The notes: generated by a model from the letters alone, not told the origin. DNA of 64,000 nt from Gracilibacillus suaedae (GCF_017599345.1 NZ_JAGFVL010000044.1:29142-93141); one strand, 5' to 3'; shown: positions 1-8,320, numbered from the stretch's first letter. Numbers and translations are program-made.

Positions 1-16
1 TTAAGAGGTGAATAAT

Positions 17-310
17 TTGAAACTAACTGGAAAACAGAAGCGCTTTTTACGCGCAGAAGCACACCATTTGAACCCAATCTTTCAGGTAGGAAAAGATGGT
101 GTCAATGACAACATGATTAAACAAATCGGCGAAGCATTGGAAAAACGTGAATTAATTAAAGTCTCCGTTCTGCAAAATTGTATGGAAGATAAAGACGATG
201 TAGCAGAAGCGATTGCAGAAGGTACTGAAGCTTATATTGTGCAAATCATTGGAAATACGATTGTGTTATATAAAGAATCAGAAGAAAATAAAAAGATAAA
301 GTTACCGTAA
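17..310 (+). CDS. yqeI: YqeI, CRS1-YhbY family RNA-binding protein
   Basis: A 97-residue single-domain protein of the CRS1/YhbY family, whose members bind RNA and associate with pre-50S ribosomal particles. The family pattern is visible in LTGKQKRFLRAEAHHL near the N-terminus, FQVGKDGVN in the middle and the EALEKRELIKVSVLQN helix and strand. I chose the TTG at 17 because AGAGGTG lies 6-7 bases before it; the in-frame GTG at 8 lies inside that ribosome site. It is the first gene of the housekeeping cluster in view and is followed 15 bases later by nadD, as in B. subtilis. The upstream operon genes lie outside the window. Confidence 0.93.
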   Translation: MKLTGKQKRFLRAEAHHLNPIFQVGKDGVNDNMIKQIGEALEKRELIKVSVLQNCMEDKDDVAEAIAEGTEAYIVQIIGNTIVLYKESEENKKIKLP

Positions 311-325
311 AAGAAGGTGGGAAGC

Positions 326-889
326 TTGAAACGAATAGGTTTGTTTGGAGGTACGTTTGATCCACCTCATTATGGACATTTATTAATGGCGGAACAGGTC
401 TATCAGCAATTAGATCTTGATGAGGTCTGGTTCATTCCGTCTTATCAACCGCCACATAAAGAAATGGCCAAAACAACAGCAAAAGAACGTGTCGAAATGA
501 CAAAAGCTGCTATTCATGGTCACCCTGCTTTCCAAGTTCAAACGTTGGAAGTGGAAAGGGAAGGTAAATCATATACATTAAATACAATTCAAACATTGAA
601 AGAACAATTTCCTACTTATCAATTTTATTTTATTATTGGTGGCGATATGATCGAATATTTACCAAAGTGGCACCAAATTGAAGAATTGATGGAGTTAGTT
701 ACTTTTGTAGGTGTGGATCGTCCAGGCGCAACGACGAATACGTCATATCCTGTAGAAAAGGTTGAAATGCCCTTAATCGACATTTCTTCAACGATGATTC
801 GTAAGTGCATCAGGGAAGGACAGTCGATCCGATATTTAACGACACCAGAAGTGATCGCAATTATTAATAAATACGAGTTATATTCATAA
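326..889 (+). CDS. nadD: Nicotinate-nucleotide adenylyltransferase NadD
   Basis: Transfers AMP from ATP to nicotinic acid mononucleotide to make deamido-NAD, in NAD biosynthesis in the cytosol. The nucleotidyltransferase signature GGTFDPPHYGH is at residues 7-17, and the ISSTMIR motif near residue 155 is the family's second ATP-binding motif. At 187 residues the length is typical. AAGGTGG stands 5-6 bases before the TTG at 326, which gives the expected MKRIGLFGG start; the in-frame GTG at 317 lies within the ribosome site. It sits between yqeI and yqeK and was probably co-transcribed with them. Confidence 0.95.
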   Translation: MKRIGLFGGTFDPPHYGHLLMAEQVYQQLDLDEVWFIPSYQPPHKEMAKTTAKERVEMTKAAIHGHPAFQVQTLEVEREGKSYTLNTIQTLKEQFPTYQFYFIIGGDMIEYLPKWHQIEELMELVTFVGVDRPGATTNTSYPVEKVEMPLIDISSTMIRKCIREGQSIRYLTTPEVIAIINKYELYS

Positions 890-933
890 AATGTATTAAT
901 CCTTTTTCTAACAAAAAGGGAGAGTGTAGAAAA

Positions 934-1506
934 TTGGAAAGAAAAGAAGCACTAAAAATAGTAGAAAGACAACTAACGAAAAAAAGGTACGAGCACACTG
1001 TACGTGTAATGGAGATGGCATTGGAACTAGCTAATCATTATGATGTCGACTTAAAGAAGGTGGAGCTTGCAGCTATTTTTCATGATTATGCCAAATATCG
1101 TCATCCAGAGGAAATGAAACGATGGATTATTGAAGAGAAATTACCTCAAGATCTTTTGGATTACCACCAAGAATTGTGGCACGGTCCTGTCGGAGCCAAG
1201 ATGATTGAACGGGAAGTTGGTATTCGTGATCCAGAAATACAAAGTGCGATTTATTGGCATACTACAGGTAAACGGTATATGTCGCGTATAGATCAAGTGA
1301 TATTTATTGCCGATTATATTGAACCGGGACGTGATTTTCCAGGAGTCGCAGAAGTAAGGGAAATCGTATTCGATGATATTGGTCAGGCATGCTGGATGGC
1401 AGCGCGTAATACGATTAGCTTTTTAATGAGTAAAAACCAATCGATTTATCCAGATACATTTCAATTATATAATGAAAAATTAGGGAGGAACATGAATGGA
1501 AAGTAA
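934..1506 (+). CDS. yqeK: YqeK, HD-domain diadenosine tetraphosphate hydrolase
   Basis: A 190-residue HD-superfamily phosphohydrolase; the family hydrolyses Ap4A symmetrically to ADP and usually follows nadD. Metal-ligand motifs are visible: an early His in RYEHTVRV, the HD pair in AAIFHDYAKYR, and further His residues in WHGPVG and YWHTTGK. It starts at a TTG behind AAAAAGGGAGAG. Its 3' end overlaps rsfS by 11 bases, and the rsfS ribosome site lies within the last yqeK codons, which implies coupled translation. Confidence 0.93.
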   Translation: MERKEALKIVERQLTKKRYEHTVRVMEMALELANHYDVDLKKVELAAIFHDYAKYRHPEEMKRWIIEEKLPQDLLDYHQELWHGPVGAKMIEREVGIRDPEIQSAIYWHTTGKRYMSRIDQVIFIADYIEPGRDFPGVAEVREIVFDDIGQACWMAARNTISFLMSKNQSIYPDTFQLYNEKLGRNMNGK

Positions 1507-1840
1507 ACAATTAGTTGATTTAGTAGCAAAAGCGTGTGATGATAAGCGAGCAGAGGATATTGTTTTATTAGATATGCAGAATGTTTCTTTAATTGCTGAT
1601 TATTTTCTAATCTGTGAGGGGACCAATGAACGCCAAGTCCAAGCAATCGCACGTGAAGTAAAAGATATTGCGGATGAACAAAACATTGATGTGAAGCGAA
1701 TGGAAGGATTCGAGCAAGCAAGATGGGTGCTAGTCGACTTGGGAGACCTTGTTTGTCACGTATTTCACCGCGATGAACGCCAATATTATAATATAGAAAA
1801 ACTTTGGGGAGATGCTCCTCAGCTAGAAGTGAAATTATAA
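1496..1840 (+). CDS. rsfS: Ribosomal silencing factor RsfS
   Basis: A 114-residue RsfS/Iojap protein that binds L14 on the 50S subunit and blocks subunit joining when nutrients are short. Family residues are seen in DIVLLDMQNVSLIADYF, GTNERQVQAIA, RMEGFEQARWVLVDLGDLV and VFHRDERQYYNIEKLWGD. The ATG at 1496 is preceded by AGGGAGG with 7 bases spacing; the ATG four bases upstream belongs to the yqeK frame. It overlaps yqeK and is separated by one base from yqeM, so the three form a translationally coupled unit. Confidence 0.95.
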   Translation: MESKQLVDLVAKACDDKRAEDIVLLDMQNVSLIADYFLICEGTNERQVQAIAREVKDIADEQNIDVKRMEGFEQARWVLVDLGDLVCHVFHRDERQYYNIEKLWGDAPQLEVKL

Positions 1841-1841
1841 A

Positions 1842-2567
1842 ATGGCATATTCCAAATTAGCATATATTTATGATGTATTGATGGATGATGCCCCATATGA
1901 TCAATGGCAATCATTTGTCGAACATTTTTGTAAGCAAGGCAAGATGCTTGACCTTGGCTGTGGGACCGGGAGACTAAGTCATCAATTTGCGGATTCAGGT
2001 TTTTCCGTTACAGGTGTTGACTATTCAGAAGATATGCTTGCTTTTGCCCAGGCCAATACATCTGGCGTCCAATATATTAAACAAGATATTCGTCTATTAC
2101 AAGGATTAACTGAATTTGACATCGTCGTGAGCCTCTGCGATGTGGTTAACTATATTACTACTACAGCTGACTTGGGAAAAGTATTTACAAATGTTAGGGA
2201 AAGTCTCGTAAACGACGGATTATTTATATTTGATGTCCACAGTTTAAACCATTTTAATGAGAATATGGTCGGACATACATTTGCTGAGATTTATGATGAT
2301 ATTTCATATGTTTGGTTTTGTGAACAAGGCGGAGAAACTGGAAGTGTCGAACATGATCTTACCTTTTTTCTGTTGAATGAAGAGACTGGTCAATACGAAC
2401 GCTTTGATGAACAACATTATCAACGAACTTTCACTATTGAAACATACAAAGAATTACTTGAAAAAGCGGGTTTTCACTCTGTCACGGTTCATGGAGATTT
2501 TTCAGTCGAACAAGCAGAAGATCCCGAAGAGAACCAACGCATCTTTTTTGTATGTAAGAAGAGATAA
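1842..2567 (+). CDS. yqeM: YqeM, class I SAM-dependent methyltransferase
   Basis: A 241-residue Rossmann-fold methyltransferase of unknown substrate, conserved next to rsfS in Bacillaceae. Motif I, MLDLGCGTGRLS, lies at about residues 35-46, followed by the acidic VDYSEDML loop (motif II) and the VVSLCDVVNY post-motif. The start is one base after the rsfS stop, with no strong ribosome site, so re-initiation is likely. It is the last gene of the operon: a hairpin with a T-run overlaps its stop codon. In B. subtilis the next gene is comER; here about 34 kb intervene. Confidence 0.9.
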   Translation: MAYSKLAYIYDVLMDDAPYDQWQSFVEHFCKQGKMLDLGCGTGRLSHQFADSGFSVTGVDYSEDMLAFAQANTSGVQYIKQDIRLLQGLTEFDIVVSLCDVVNYITTTADLGKVFTNVRESLVNDGLFIFDVHSLNHFNENMVGHTFAEIYDDISYVWFCEQGGETGSVEHDLTFFLLNEETGQYERFDEQHYQRTFTIETYKELLEKAGFHSVTVHGDFSVEQAEDPEENQRIFFVCKKR

Positions 2568-2590
2568 GCCACATTTGGTTTATCTTTTTT
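2562..2590 (+). terminator. Rho-independent terminator after yqeM
   Basis: GATAAGCC, a 6-base loop, then GGTTTATC (one G-U pair) is followed by TTTTTT. The 5' arm contains the yqeM stop codon. It ends the yqeI-yqeM operon. Confidence 0.75.
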
Positions 2591-2732
2591 CTTAACGCTA
2601 AAGGAATCGAAACGGTCGGCCTTCGCTATAATTTTTTTCTACAACGCATAACAGAAAAAGCATATTGATTTTAATAACCCCTATTAGTGATTTCCTTTAC
2701 CATACTTTGTACTTTCACAGGGATAATAACCT

Positions 2733-2861
2733 ATGCCACCTAGTCTGGCAAATGTTGTAGCACATGCATATAGCGTAGGTCGCCCACTTCCACTCGAGGC
2801 TACCGAAAAACATATTATGGAAATTATATCTCCCACTTTGATGGCTATAAATGCATATTAA
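2733..2861 (+). pseudogene. 42-codon ORF, possible 3' remnant of a lost gene
   Basis: An ATG-initiated frame of 42 codons, starting MPPSLANVVAHAYSVGRPLP and ending in an amphipathic stretch before TAA. Two in-frame TAA codons stand directly upstream and there is no ribosome site, so it looks more like the surviving 3' end of a decayed gene than a working gene. A terminator-like hairpin (2860-2886) starts at its stop codon, as expected for a real gene end. I do not recognise the family, and it may be chance. Confidence 0.25.
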
Positions 2862-2886
2862 AAGGGGAGTATTCTCCACTTTTTTA
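2860..2886 (+). terminator. Terminator-like hairpin with T-run
   Basis: AAAAGGGGAG, loop TATT, then CTCCACTTTTTT pair with one mismatch. It follows the 42-codon ORF directly. Confidence 0.55.
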
Positions 2887-2993
2887 TGCTATTTCCGTTA
2901 AAATTTAGGATTACATTTTCAATGTTTAAAAATTAGTGGGGCTTTTCAGTAGGCTCCTTCCACTCCTGTGGGAATCGTTTGGTCTGAAGATCC

Positions 2994-3024
2994 ACTGTTT
3001 CGAGCGATTTTTGCTCGAAACAGT
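2994..3024. repeat. Perfect 12-bp inverted repeat (hairpin)
   Basis: ACTGTTTCGAGC, a 7-base loop GATTTTT, then GCTCGAAACAGT: a perfect 12-bp stem with no T-run after it. It lies within the gene-free stretch 2591-3393, upstream of repeat element A1. Confidence 0.7.
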
Positions 3025-3057
3025 TAGCTGAAGGGCAAACCTCATGGAAAGGGAAGT

Positions 3058-3173
3058 GGGCAGCCGGAGTGGTGGTCAGACAGCCTATATATTTCTTAAT
3101 GGTCACTAGAGGAGTCAGATCTACTTAGCATATAGTGATAATAACTGAGCGGTTTTTTGCTCAGTTTATCTTA
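3058..3173 (+). repeat. Dispersed repeat A, copy 1
   Basis: A copy of the roughly 115-bp element A: GGCAGCCGGAGTGGTGGTC core, then a TATATATTTC block, an ACTAGAG block, a CTTAGCAT block, and a 3' hairpin AACTGAGC/GCTCAGTT followed by TTATCTTA. Other copies are at 13278-13389 (-), 16059-16177 (-), 57511-57624 (+) and a diverged one at 58788-58920 (+). A partial echo of the core (GCCGGTGGTCATACTGTCCA, then TATATTTC) follows at about 3228-3260. Confidence 0.75.
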
Positions 3174-3393
3174 TAAGCCAACGGTATCACAGCTTTTAGA
3201 CAAGAAAGGTAGGAAAAGGTTGATGCAAAGCCGGTGGTCATACTGTCCATATATTTCACCAAAAGCATTCAATCCTCCACTAATTTTGTTGCATCATAGT
3301 TCAATCATTTGACGTTTATTACCAATATCCGTTATTTTTACTATGTGCATGAAAGTAAAACATGCCAATTACTTTCTAAAGGAGGAAAAAATA

Positions 3394-4050
3394 ATGTCCA
3401 AACATATTTTAATAGTAGTTACAAATCACACAACCATTACAGATGATCATAAAACAGGATTATGGTTAGAAGAATTTGCTGTTCCATATTTAGTATTTAA
3501 AGAAAAAGGTTATGACATCACAGTAACCAGTATGGAAGGTGGAGAAGTTGCCTTAGACCCTAACAGTATCGAAGATAAGCCAGAATGGAAAGAAGCAGAG
3601 GAAGAATTAAAATCAACAACCAAATTAACTGAAGAACATGCCATTGGTTATGATGCAGTATTCTTGCCAGGTGGTCATGGTACGATGTTCGATTTTCCTG
3701 ATAATGAAACACTACAATATGTATTACAACAATTCGCTGAAGATGATCGTGTTATCGGCTCTGTCTGCCACGGTCCAGCAGGAATTGTGAATGTTACTTA
3801 TAAAGATGGTACACCACTAGTGAAAGGTAAGAAAGTTACGGCATTTACAAATAGTGAAGAAATGGAAATGCAATTAGAACAACATATGCCATTCTTATTA
3901 GAAAGTAAAATCCGTGAAAAAGGAGCCGAGTTTCAACAGGATGAAAACTGGTCTGACTTTTCTGTACGTGATGGTAACTTAGTTACGGGTCAAAACCCAC
4001 AATCAAGTCGTAGTACTGCTGAAAAAGTAATTGAGGCACTGGAAGCATAA
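3394..4050 (+). CDS. DJ-1/PfpI family protein, Hsp31-like
   Basis: A 218-residue type 1 glutamine amidotransferase-like protein of the DJ-1/PfpI superfamily. The nucleophile elbow is GSVCHGPAG (Cys near residue 128), the acidic partner is the Glu in TGLWLEE near residue 26, and the strand-turn LPGGHGTMFDFP precedes it. Relatives act as glyoxalase III or as Hsp31-type protein-repair and holding chaperones against aldehyde damage; which applies here is not shown. The ATG at 3394 has TAAAGGAGG before it; an in-frame ATG at 3343 lacks a site. It is monocistronic, closed by a hairpin. Confidence 0.88.
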   Translation: MSKHILIVVTNHTTITDDHKTGLWLEEFAVPYLVFKEKGYDITVTSMEGGEVALDPNSIEDKPEWKEAEEELKSTTKLTEEHAIGYDAVFLPGGHGTMFDFPDNETLQYVLQQFAEDDRVIGSVCHGPAGIVNVTYKDGTPLVKGKKVTAFTNSEEMEMQLEQHMPFLLESKIREKGAEFQQDENWSDFSVRDGNLVTGQNPQSSRSTAEKVIEALEA

Positions 4051-4057
4051 ATTTTAA

Positions 4058-4086
4058 AAGGGGAGAGTTACTTAACTCTCCCTATT
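4058..4086 (+). terminator. Hairpin after the DJ-1/PfpI gene
   Basis: GGGAGAGTTA and TAACTCTCCC form a 10-bp stem with a tiny loop just after the stop codon. The following tract (TATTCCTT) is a poor T-run, so termination is likely but imperfect. Confidence 0.55.
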
Positions 4087-4498
4087 CCTTGTAATTATGT
4101 GTAAGTGCTAACGAAATGAATAAGGTGCTACATGAAGTCGATGTCATTAGGGAATCATCGCATTCGAGAAATATGTTACACCAAAAGGGATTGTATGGAA
4201 AACAGCAGATTCTGCATTTGAAAACATGGAGTTATTATATGCCTAAACCATTCTTGGACTGACAAACAGTAGATAACAAGAATGGGTACATACAGGTGTT
4301 CATGCATTATTTCTGCTTGCTATGGAAAAACTACTCATTTAATCAAGATATTAGGTGATTTTTCAACAGCTAGACGTGGCAGATTCACTTTCTTTCATAT
4401 CCAGAATCTTTAAGTTTGGTAGATTGAGCATATTTGTCATATATCCCGTACCTTTCATAAATAGTTCATCAGTTTTCAAGAGATCAAACCGATTCAGT
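4087..4498. other. Gene-free stretch with apparent gene remnants
   Basis: No intact gene seen. On the plus strand, about 4150-4245 reads as a coding-like tail (GIIAFEKYVTPKGIVWKTAD, then SAFENMELLYA and stop) with no start. On the minus strand, about 4490-4365 reads NRFDLLKTDELFMKGTGYMT, then NMLNLPNLKILDM and a stop. Both look like decayed gene pieces, but I recognise neither. Confidence 0.3.
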
Positions 4499-4750
4499 TT
4501 ATTCCTTTTGTTGGGTCTTATCTATAAATAATAATACGTAGAAACCTTGTCCCGTAAGAATAATCAGCCATATGATAGTAATAAATATCCCCGTTTCTTC
4601 GTGATAAACCCATATTTTACCTTCCTGAATAGATTGTTTAATACCAGAAAAAAATTGTGGTGAAGATTCCATCCTTATCAACACATTAATAAGGATGTGA
4701 GCTATTATAAACAACGTTAAATGTTTAACAAAATCCTTGCGAGTACCCAT
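4499..4750 (-). CDS. Small two-helix membrane protein
   Basis: An 83-residue protein with hydrophobic segments at about residues 9-25 (LTLFIIAHILINVLI) and 52-75 (IFITIIWLIILTGQGFYVLL), joined by a charged loop. I do not recognise the family. Its ATG is four bases after the stop of the neighbouring 62-residue membrane ORF, so the two are translated together or are two halves of one damaged gene. Codon use and hydrophobicity support coding, but no function can be given. Confidence 0.55.
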   Translation of the reverse strand: MGTRKDFVKHLTLFIIAHILINVLIRMESSPQFFSGIKQSIQEGKIWVYHEETGIFITIIWLIILTGQGFYVLLFIDKTQQKE

Positions 4751-4754
4751 TTCT

Positions 4755-4943
4755 TTAGCTAAACTCTAATCCATAAATAAGTCCGATACCTAACACGAAG
4801 TAAAAGCCTGCAACTGTTAAAAGATATATAAAAATCCGTAAAGGTGCAAAGTTGGTTTTAGAAAGCAATAAGTAAATGGTAATTACAATTGATGCGAAAC
4901 TTAGGCTGTCTAAAAGAGCTAATCCAGTTATAACGATCCACAT
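4755..4943 (-). CDS. Short membrane protein, resembles the N-terminus of Sap/GAP-family transporters
   Basis: A 62-residue protein with two transmembrane helices. Its start, GLALLDSLSFASIVITIYLL, resembles the first helix of the six-helix GAP/Sap (LysE-like) exporters, which usually carry a Leu-Asp-Ser-Leu motif there. Those proteins are about 200-240 residues long, so this is either a separate small protein or a truncated relic whose remaining part is the adjacent 83-residue ORF (4499-4750). The resemblance is from memory and weak. Confidence 0.4.
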   Translation of the reverse strand: MWIVITGLALLDSLSFASIVITIYLLLSKTNFAPLRIFIYLLTVAGFYFVLGIGLIYGLEFS

Positions 4944-5231
4944 AGTTACTACTTCATGATTATGTCATATAGCTATTTATAACATTAACATTAACGTATA
5001 GGTCAAGTGAAAATAAATACAATATAAAAAAATTCATTAAAAAAGTAATACCATGCGACAATTTTGAAATGTTGTTTTAGGATAAGTTTTAAAGAAAGAT
5101 TTCTTAGTGAGGCATTTGTGAAAGATTAAGTGAATTCCACACTATTATCCGATTTTCAATAAGATAAACTTTATCTATTTATTTGGAGGGGTCTACACGA
5201 TAATCCGAATACCTGAAATTATAAACTAAAT

Positions 5232-5266
5232 AATCCAGCTCTTTCCGTAAAGGCCAGAGCTGGATT
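5232..5266 (-). terminator. Terminator of the alcohol dehydrogenase gene
   Basis: AATCCAGCTCT and AGAGCTGGATT form an 11-bp perfect stem around a 13-base loop, just past the stop of the minus-strand dehydrogenase. On the minus strand it is followed by an A/T-rich tract. Confidence 0.75.
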
Positions 5267-5269
5267 TCA

Positions 5270-6403
5270 TTATGGATTTAAGACAACCTTTATACAATTA
5301 TCTTTCTTTTGATTAAAGATTTCGTATCCGTAAGCAGCTTCTTCTAACGCAAGCTCATGTGTTATCATGGTTGTTGGATCAATTTCACCATTAACAATTT
5401 GTTTGTAGATTGGTTCCATTAAAGATCTTGCATGAGCTTGTCCCATTTTGAGTTGAACATTTCTTGAAAAAAATGCGCCTAAAGGGAAGAGGTTGTAATT
5501 GCCTCCATACACCCCTGTAATTTGGTAGGTTCCACATTTCTTGACAGCCTTTGTCGCGATTTGAATAGGGCCAAGTGTACCACCTTGTAGCTTTAATTTT
5601 TGCTCGACAAACTCTAAAGGCGATTTTTTCCCATCCATACCGACACAATCAATTACAACATCGGCACCACCTTTTGTCACTTCTTTTAATGTCTCACCCA
5701 TATCATCATATTCCGTAAAATTGAATACTTCTGTTTGATGATACTTTTTAGCATGCTCTAATCTGTAAGGAATATAATCAACTGCAATGACACGTTCTGC
5801 CCCTTTTTGCCAGGCAAATTGTTGTGTCATCAATCCTACTGGACCACACCCGAGAACAATTACGGTATCGCCAGCTTTTACTTCAGCATTTTCAACACTC
5901 CAGCGGGCAGTCGGTAATACGTCAGATAAGAATAAAAGAGAGGAGTCTTCTAATTCACAATCCTCTGGTACCAGAAAGGGAGTATAATTACCATAGGGTA
6001 CACGTAAATATTCTGCTTGTCCTCCCGGATAATTACCAAACTTCTCAGAGTATCCTAAATATCCTCCAGAGTCATAGTGCGGATTTGCGTTGTCACATTG
6101 GCTTTCATGAAGGGATTCACAATAAGGGCATTTACCACAGGCAACGGTAAATGGTATAACTACACGGTCCCCTTTTTTAACTTTTGTTACGTCGGGACCT
6201 ACCTCTTCAACAATCCCCATTGGTTCGTGTCCAATCTGATAACCGATAGGTAGGGGGAAATTCCCTTGATATAAGTGTAGATCCGAACCACATATAGCTG
6301 TCGAAGTAATTCTAACAATAACATCCTCTGGTTGTTGAATATCTGGAAAAGAGACGTCTTTTACTGCTATTGAATATTTCCCTTGGTATGTAACAGCCTT
6401 CAT
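5270..6403 (-). CDS. Zinc-dependent alcohol dehydrogenase (AdhB/formaldehyde dehydrogenase-like)
   Basis: A 377-residue medium-chain dehydrogenase/reductase. The catalytic zinc site is seen in AICGSDLHLY and GHEPMG, the four-Cys structural zinc loop in CGKCPYCESLHESQC (residues about 90-104), and the NAD-binding motif in VIVLGCGPVGLM (about 183-194). It closely resembles B. subtilis AdhB (378 residues, from memory) and glutathione-independent formaldehyde dehydrogenases. The aldehyde or alcohol substrate is not known. It is divergent from the WYL regulator at 6640, with a 236-base shared promoter region, so regulation by that protein is a fair inference. Confidence 0.88.
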   Translation of the reverse strand: MKAVTYQGKYSIAVKDVSFPDIQQPEDVIVRITSTAICGSDLHLYQGNFPLPIGYQIGHEPMGIVEEVGPDVTKVKKGDRVVIPFTVACGKCPYCESLHESQCDNANPHYDSGGYLGYSEKFGNYPGGQAEYLRVPYGNYTPFLVPEDCELEDSSLLFLSDVLPTARWSVENAEVKAGDTVIVLGCGPVGLMTQQFAWQKGAERVIAVDYIPYRLEHAKKYHQTEVFNFTEYDDMGETLKEVTKGGADVVIDCVGMDGKKSPLEFVEQKLKLQGGTLGPIQIATKAVKKCGTYQITGVYGGNYNLFPLGAFFSRNVQLKMGQAHARSLMEPIYKQIVNGEIDPTTMITHELALEEAAYGYEIFNQKKDNCIKVVLNP

Positions 6404-6639
6404 TAAACTTCACCGCCTTTGTTAATTATCTTTTAGGATTCCAACACAGATCCAAGTTATACATCAAACCAAAAGAATGACCCTTTACCAATGCATTAAA
6501 AATGGGATGTAAACTTAGTAAAACAAATCATGTTGTGTATTACATTATTAAATAATTTGAATTATGACAAAAATAGTGCCTATTATCATGGTAAAATAGT
6601 CTTATGAAATTTACATACCAATAAAAAAGGAAGTGCTTT

Positions 6640-7590
6640 ATGGGCAAACTAAGTAATTGTCTCAGTATGATTCAAATTTTAATGGCAAGACCGAAAGTAA
6701 AAATTGACGATTTAGCAGCAGAACTTGAAGTGAAACCTCGTATGATTCGCGTCTATCGTGATGAACTCGAGAAAGCAGGTATTTATATCGAAAGTGTACG
6801 AGGGGTGAACGGCGGTTATTCACTAGACAGGCGGGCGATTCTACCAATACGGAACTTCAATTCGACAGAGGTACAAGAACTGCAAATCGCAATTAAATCC
6901 TATCTTTCCAAACAACCAGATCATGATAGTACGCTCGATAACGCATTAGAAAAAATCAAAGCAGCACAGCGTGATCAATCGTTAAGCAGCAAGCATTTCT
7001 ATTTTGCCAATGACTATTTAATTAATGCTGAAGTGGGTAATGAATCACAACATTATAAAAGATTGTACCAAGCATTTAATCATCGAAAAAAAGCGATGAT
7101 TACATATGAAGCGGCATCGACAAATAGTGTAACGAAAAGAATGATACATCCTTATGCCTTTGTCGTTTATGATGAAAATATTTATTGTGTTGCATATTGT
7201 GAACAGAAAGAAGCGCTACGTACTTTTAAAATTATTCGTATTCATGAGGTAGTATTAGTGGATCAAAGTTTCTACCTACCTGAGAATTTTGATATAAGAA
7301 AACAATTTCCGCACTTGGGATTTATTCATCAGCCGCAAGAAGTGGAATTAATCATTGATACACCTTTCTCTAACCAAGTGAAAGAATCCATTTACAGCAC
7401 CGATCAAATGATTGAGGAATTACCTGATAATGCGATTCGATTTAAAGCGACTTTAAATGGTGAACAATCGATTAAGAAATGGATTTTAGGGATGGGGACA
7501 AAAGCAAGAGTAATAGCACCTGAGCATTTGAAGAAAGAAATTCAGTTAGAAGTTGAACAAATGTTACAGAATTATCAAAAAAATAGTTAG
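6640..7590 (+). CDS. YafY-type HTH/WYL-domain transcriptional regulator
   Basis: A 316-residue DNA-binding regulator. An N-terminal HTH_11 winged helix (residues about 1-62; RPKVKIDDLAAELEVKPRMI) ends in the wing GVNGGYSL. A WYL sensor domain follows at about residues 140-220 (PYAFVVYDENIYCVAYCE), and a WCX-like C-terminal part ends the protein. AAAAAGGAAG precedes the ATG. The WYL family senses ligands, often nucleotides or other small molecules. It is divergent from the alcohol dehydrogenase gene, the natural candidate target. Confidence 0.88.
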   Translation: MGKLSNCLSMIQILMARPKVKIDDLAAELEVKPRMIRVYRDELEKAGIYIESVRGVNGGYSLDRRAILPIRNFNSTEVQELQIAIKSYLSKQPDHDSTLDNALEKIKAAQRDQSLSSKHFYFANDYLINAEVGNESQHYKRLYQAFNHRKKAMITYEAASTNSVTKRMIHPYAFVVYDENIYCVAYCEQKEALRTFKIIRIHEVVLVDQSFYLPENFDIRKQFPHLGFIHQPQEVELIIDTPFSNQVKESIYSTDQMIEELPDNAIRFKATLNGEQSIKKWILGMGTKARVIAPEHLKKEIQLEVEQMLQNYQKNS

Positions 7591-7876
7591 AGTTTAAAAC
7601 GAATCTGAGACATAACTAAACAGGAAGAATGTGAATCGGAACAAATTTTATCTAGCTTAGGTAAAATACGCAGACTCTGTGCGATCACACATGCTAAAGC
7701 CGTATCCACGGTATAGAGGATACACTGTGAAAGCAAAGTGTTTTGTCCAAGCGGTATCTGTACTCAAATATAAATGTTCAAATTTTTCTTCCAACTGACA
7801 TTCTTATTGCCTCTTTATTCTCTATAATCAAGTTTGTAATTAATCAATACGTTTCAATTAAAGGGGGCGAAGTACT

Positions 7877-8293
7877 TTGTTTGGGAAAATTATTTTCTCG
7901 CGCTCAGCATGTTATGAAAGTTGTCCTGAATTTGATGTGATTGTAAATAGTAATGGTGTGGCCAAATGGTTCGGGAGTATGCACGTATATCATGGTGGTG
8001 AGGAAGTGTTCTGTATTGATCAGGGACGCTTAAAGCAATTATTTGAAAAACTACAGTCAATAGATTTTCGTCATTTTATTTATCCATCTGCTACTATAAT
8101 TGCAACGGATCAACCATACTGTACGATCTGGGTAAAGTATGAGGACGGATTCGTAAAAGAGGTGGAACATTATTTGGGAGATAGTGCAGAGAAAGGTTCG
8201 AAAGCAAAACAAGATTTGCACAAACTTGAAAAGTTAGAAAATGAAATCGAGTTGCTTCTTGGTTTGAAAAAGTTTATTGAATGTCCAAGTTAA
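7877..8293 (+). CDS. DUF6438-domain protein
   Basis: A 138-residue protein with the DUF6438 hallmark SRSACYESCPEFDVIV (residues about 8-23), whose paired cysteines are conserved in the family. A beta-rich body and a Leu/Glu/Lys helical C-terminus follow. No biochemical role is known to me. The start is TTG at 7877, with AAGGGGGCG 7-10 bases upstream; the overlapping frame at 7743-7940 is not supported. It is monocistronic and followed by a hairpin with a T-run. Confidence 0.75.
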   Translation: MFGKIIFSRSACYESCPEFDVIVNSNGVAKWFGSMHVYHGGEEVFCIDQGRLKQLFEKLQSIDFRHFIYPSATIIATDQPYCTIWVKYEDGFVKEVEHYLGDSAEKGSKAKQDLHKLEKLENEIELLLGLKKFIECPS

Positions 8294-8320
8294 CTAGATT
8301 TTGGTGAAAGTTTAGAATCA

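Noticed and set aside
6544..6556. ATTATTAAATAAT palindrome as operator of the WYL regulator
   Set aside because: A short A/T palindrome in A/T-rich DNA is expected by chance; no second copy was seen.
7743..7940. 65-codon frame before the DUF6438 gene
   Set aside because: It overlaps the start of the DUF6438 gene in another frame, lacks a ribosome site and shows no family features.
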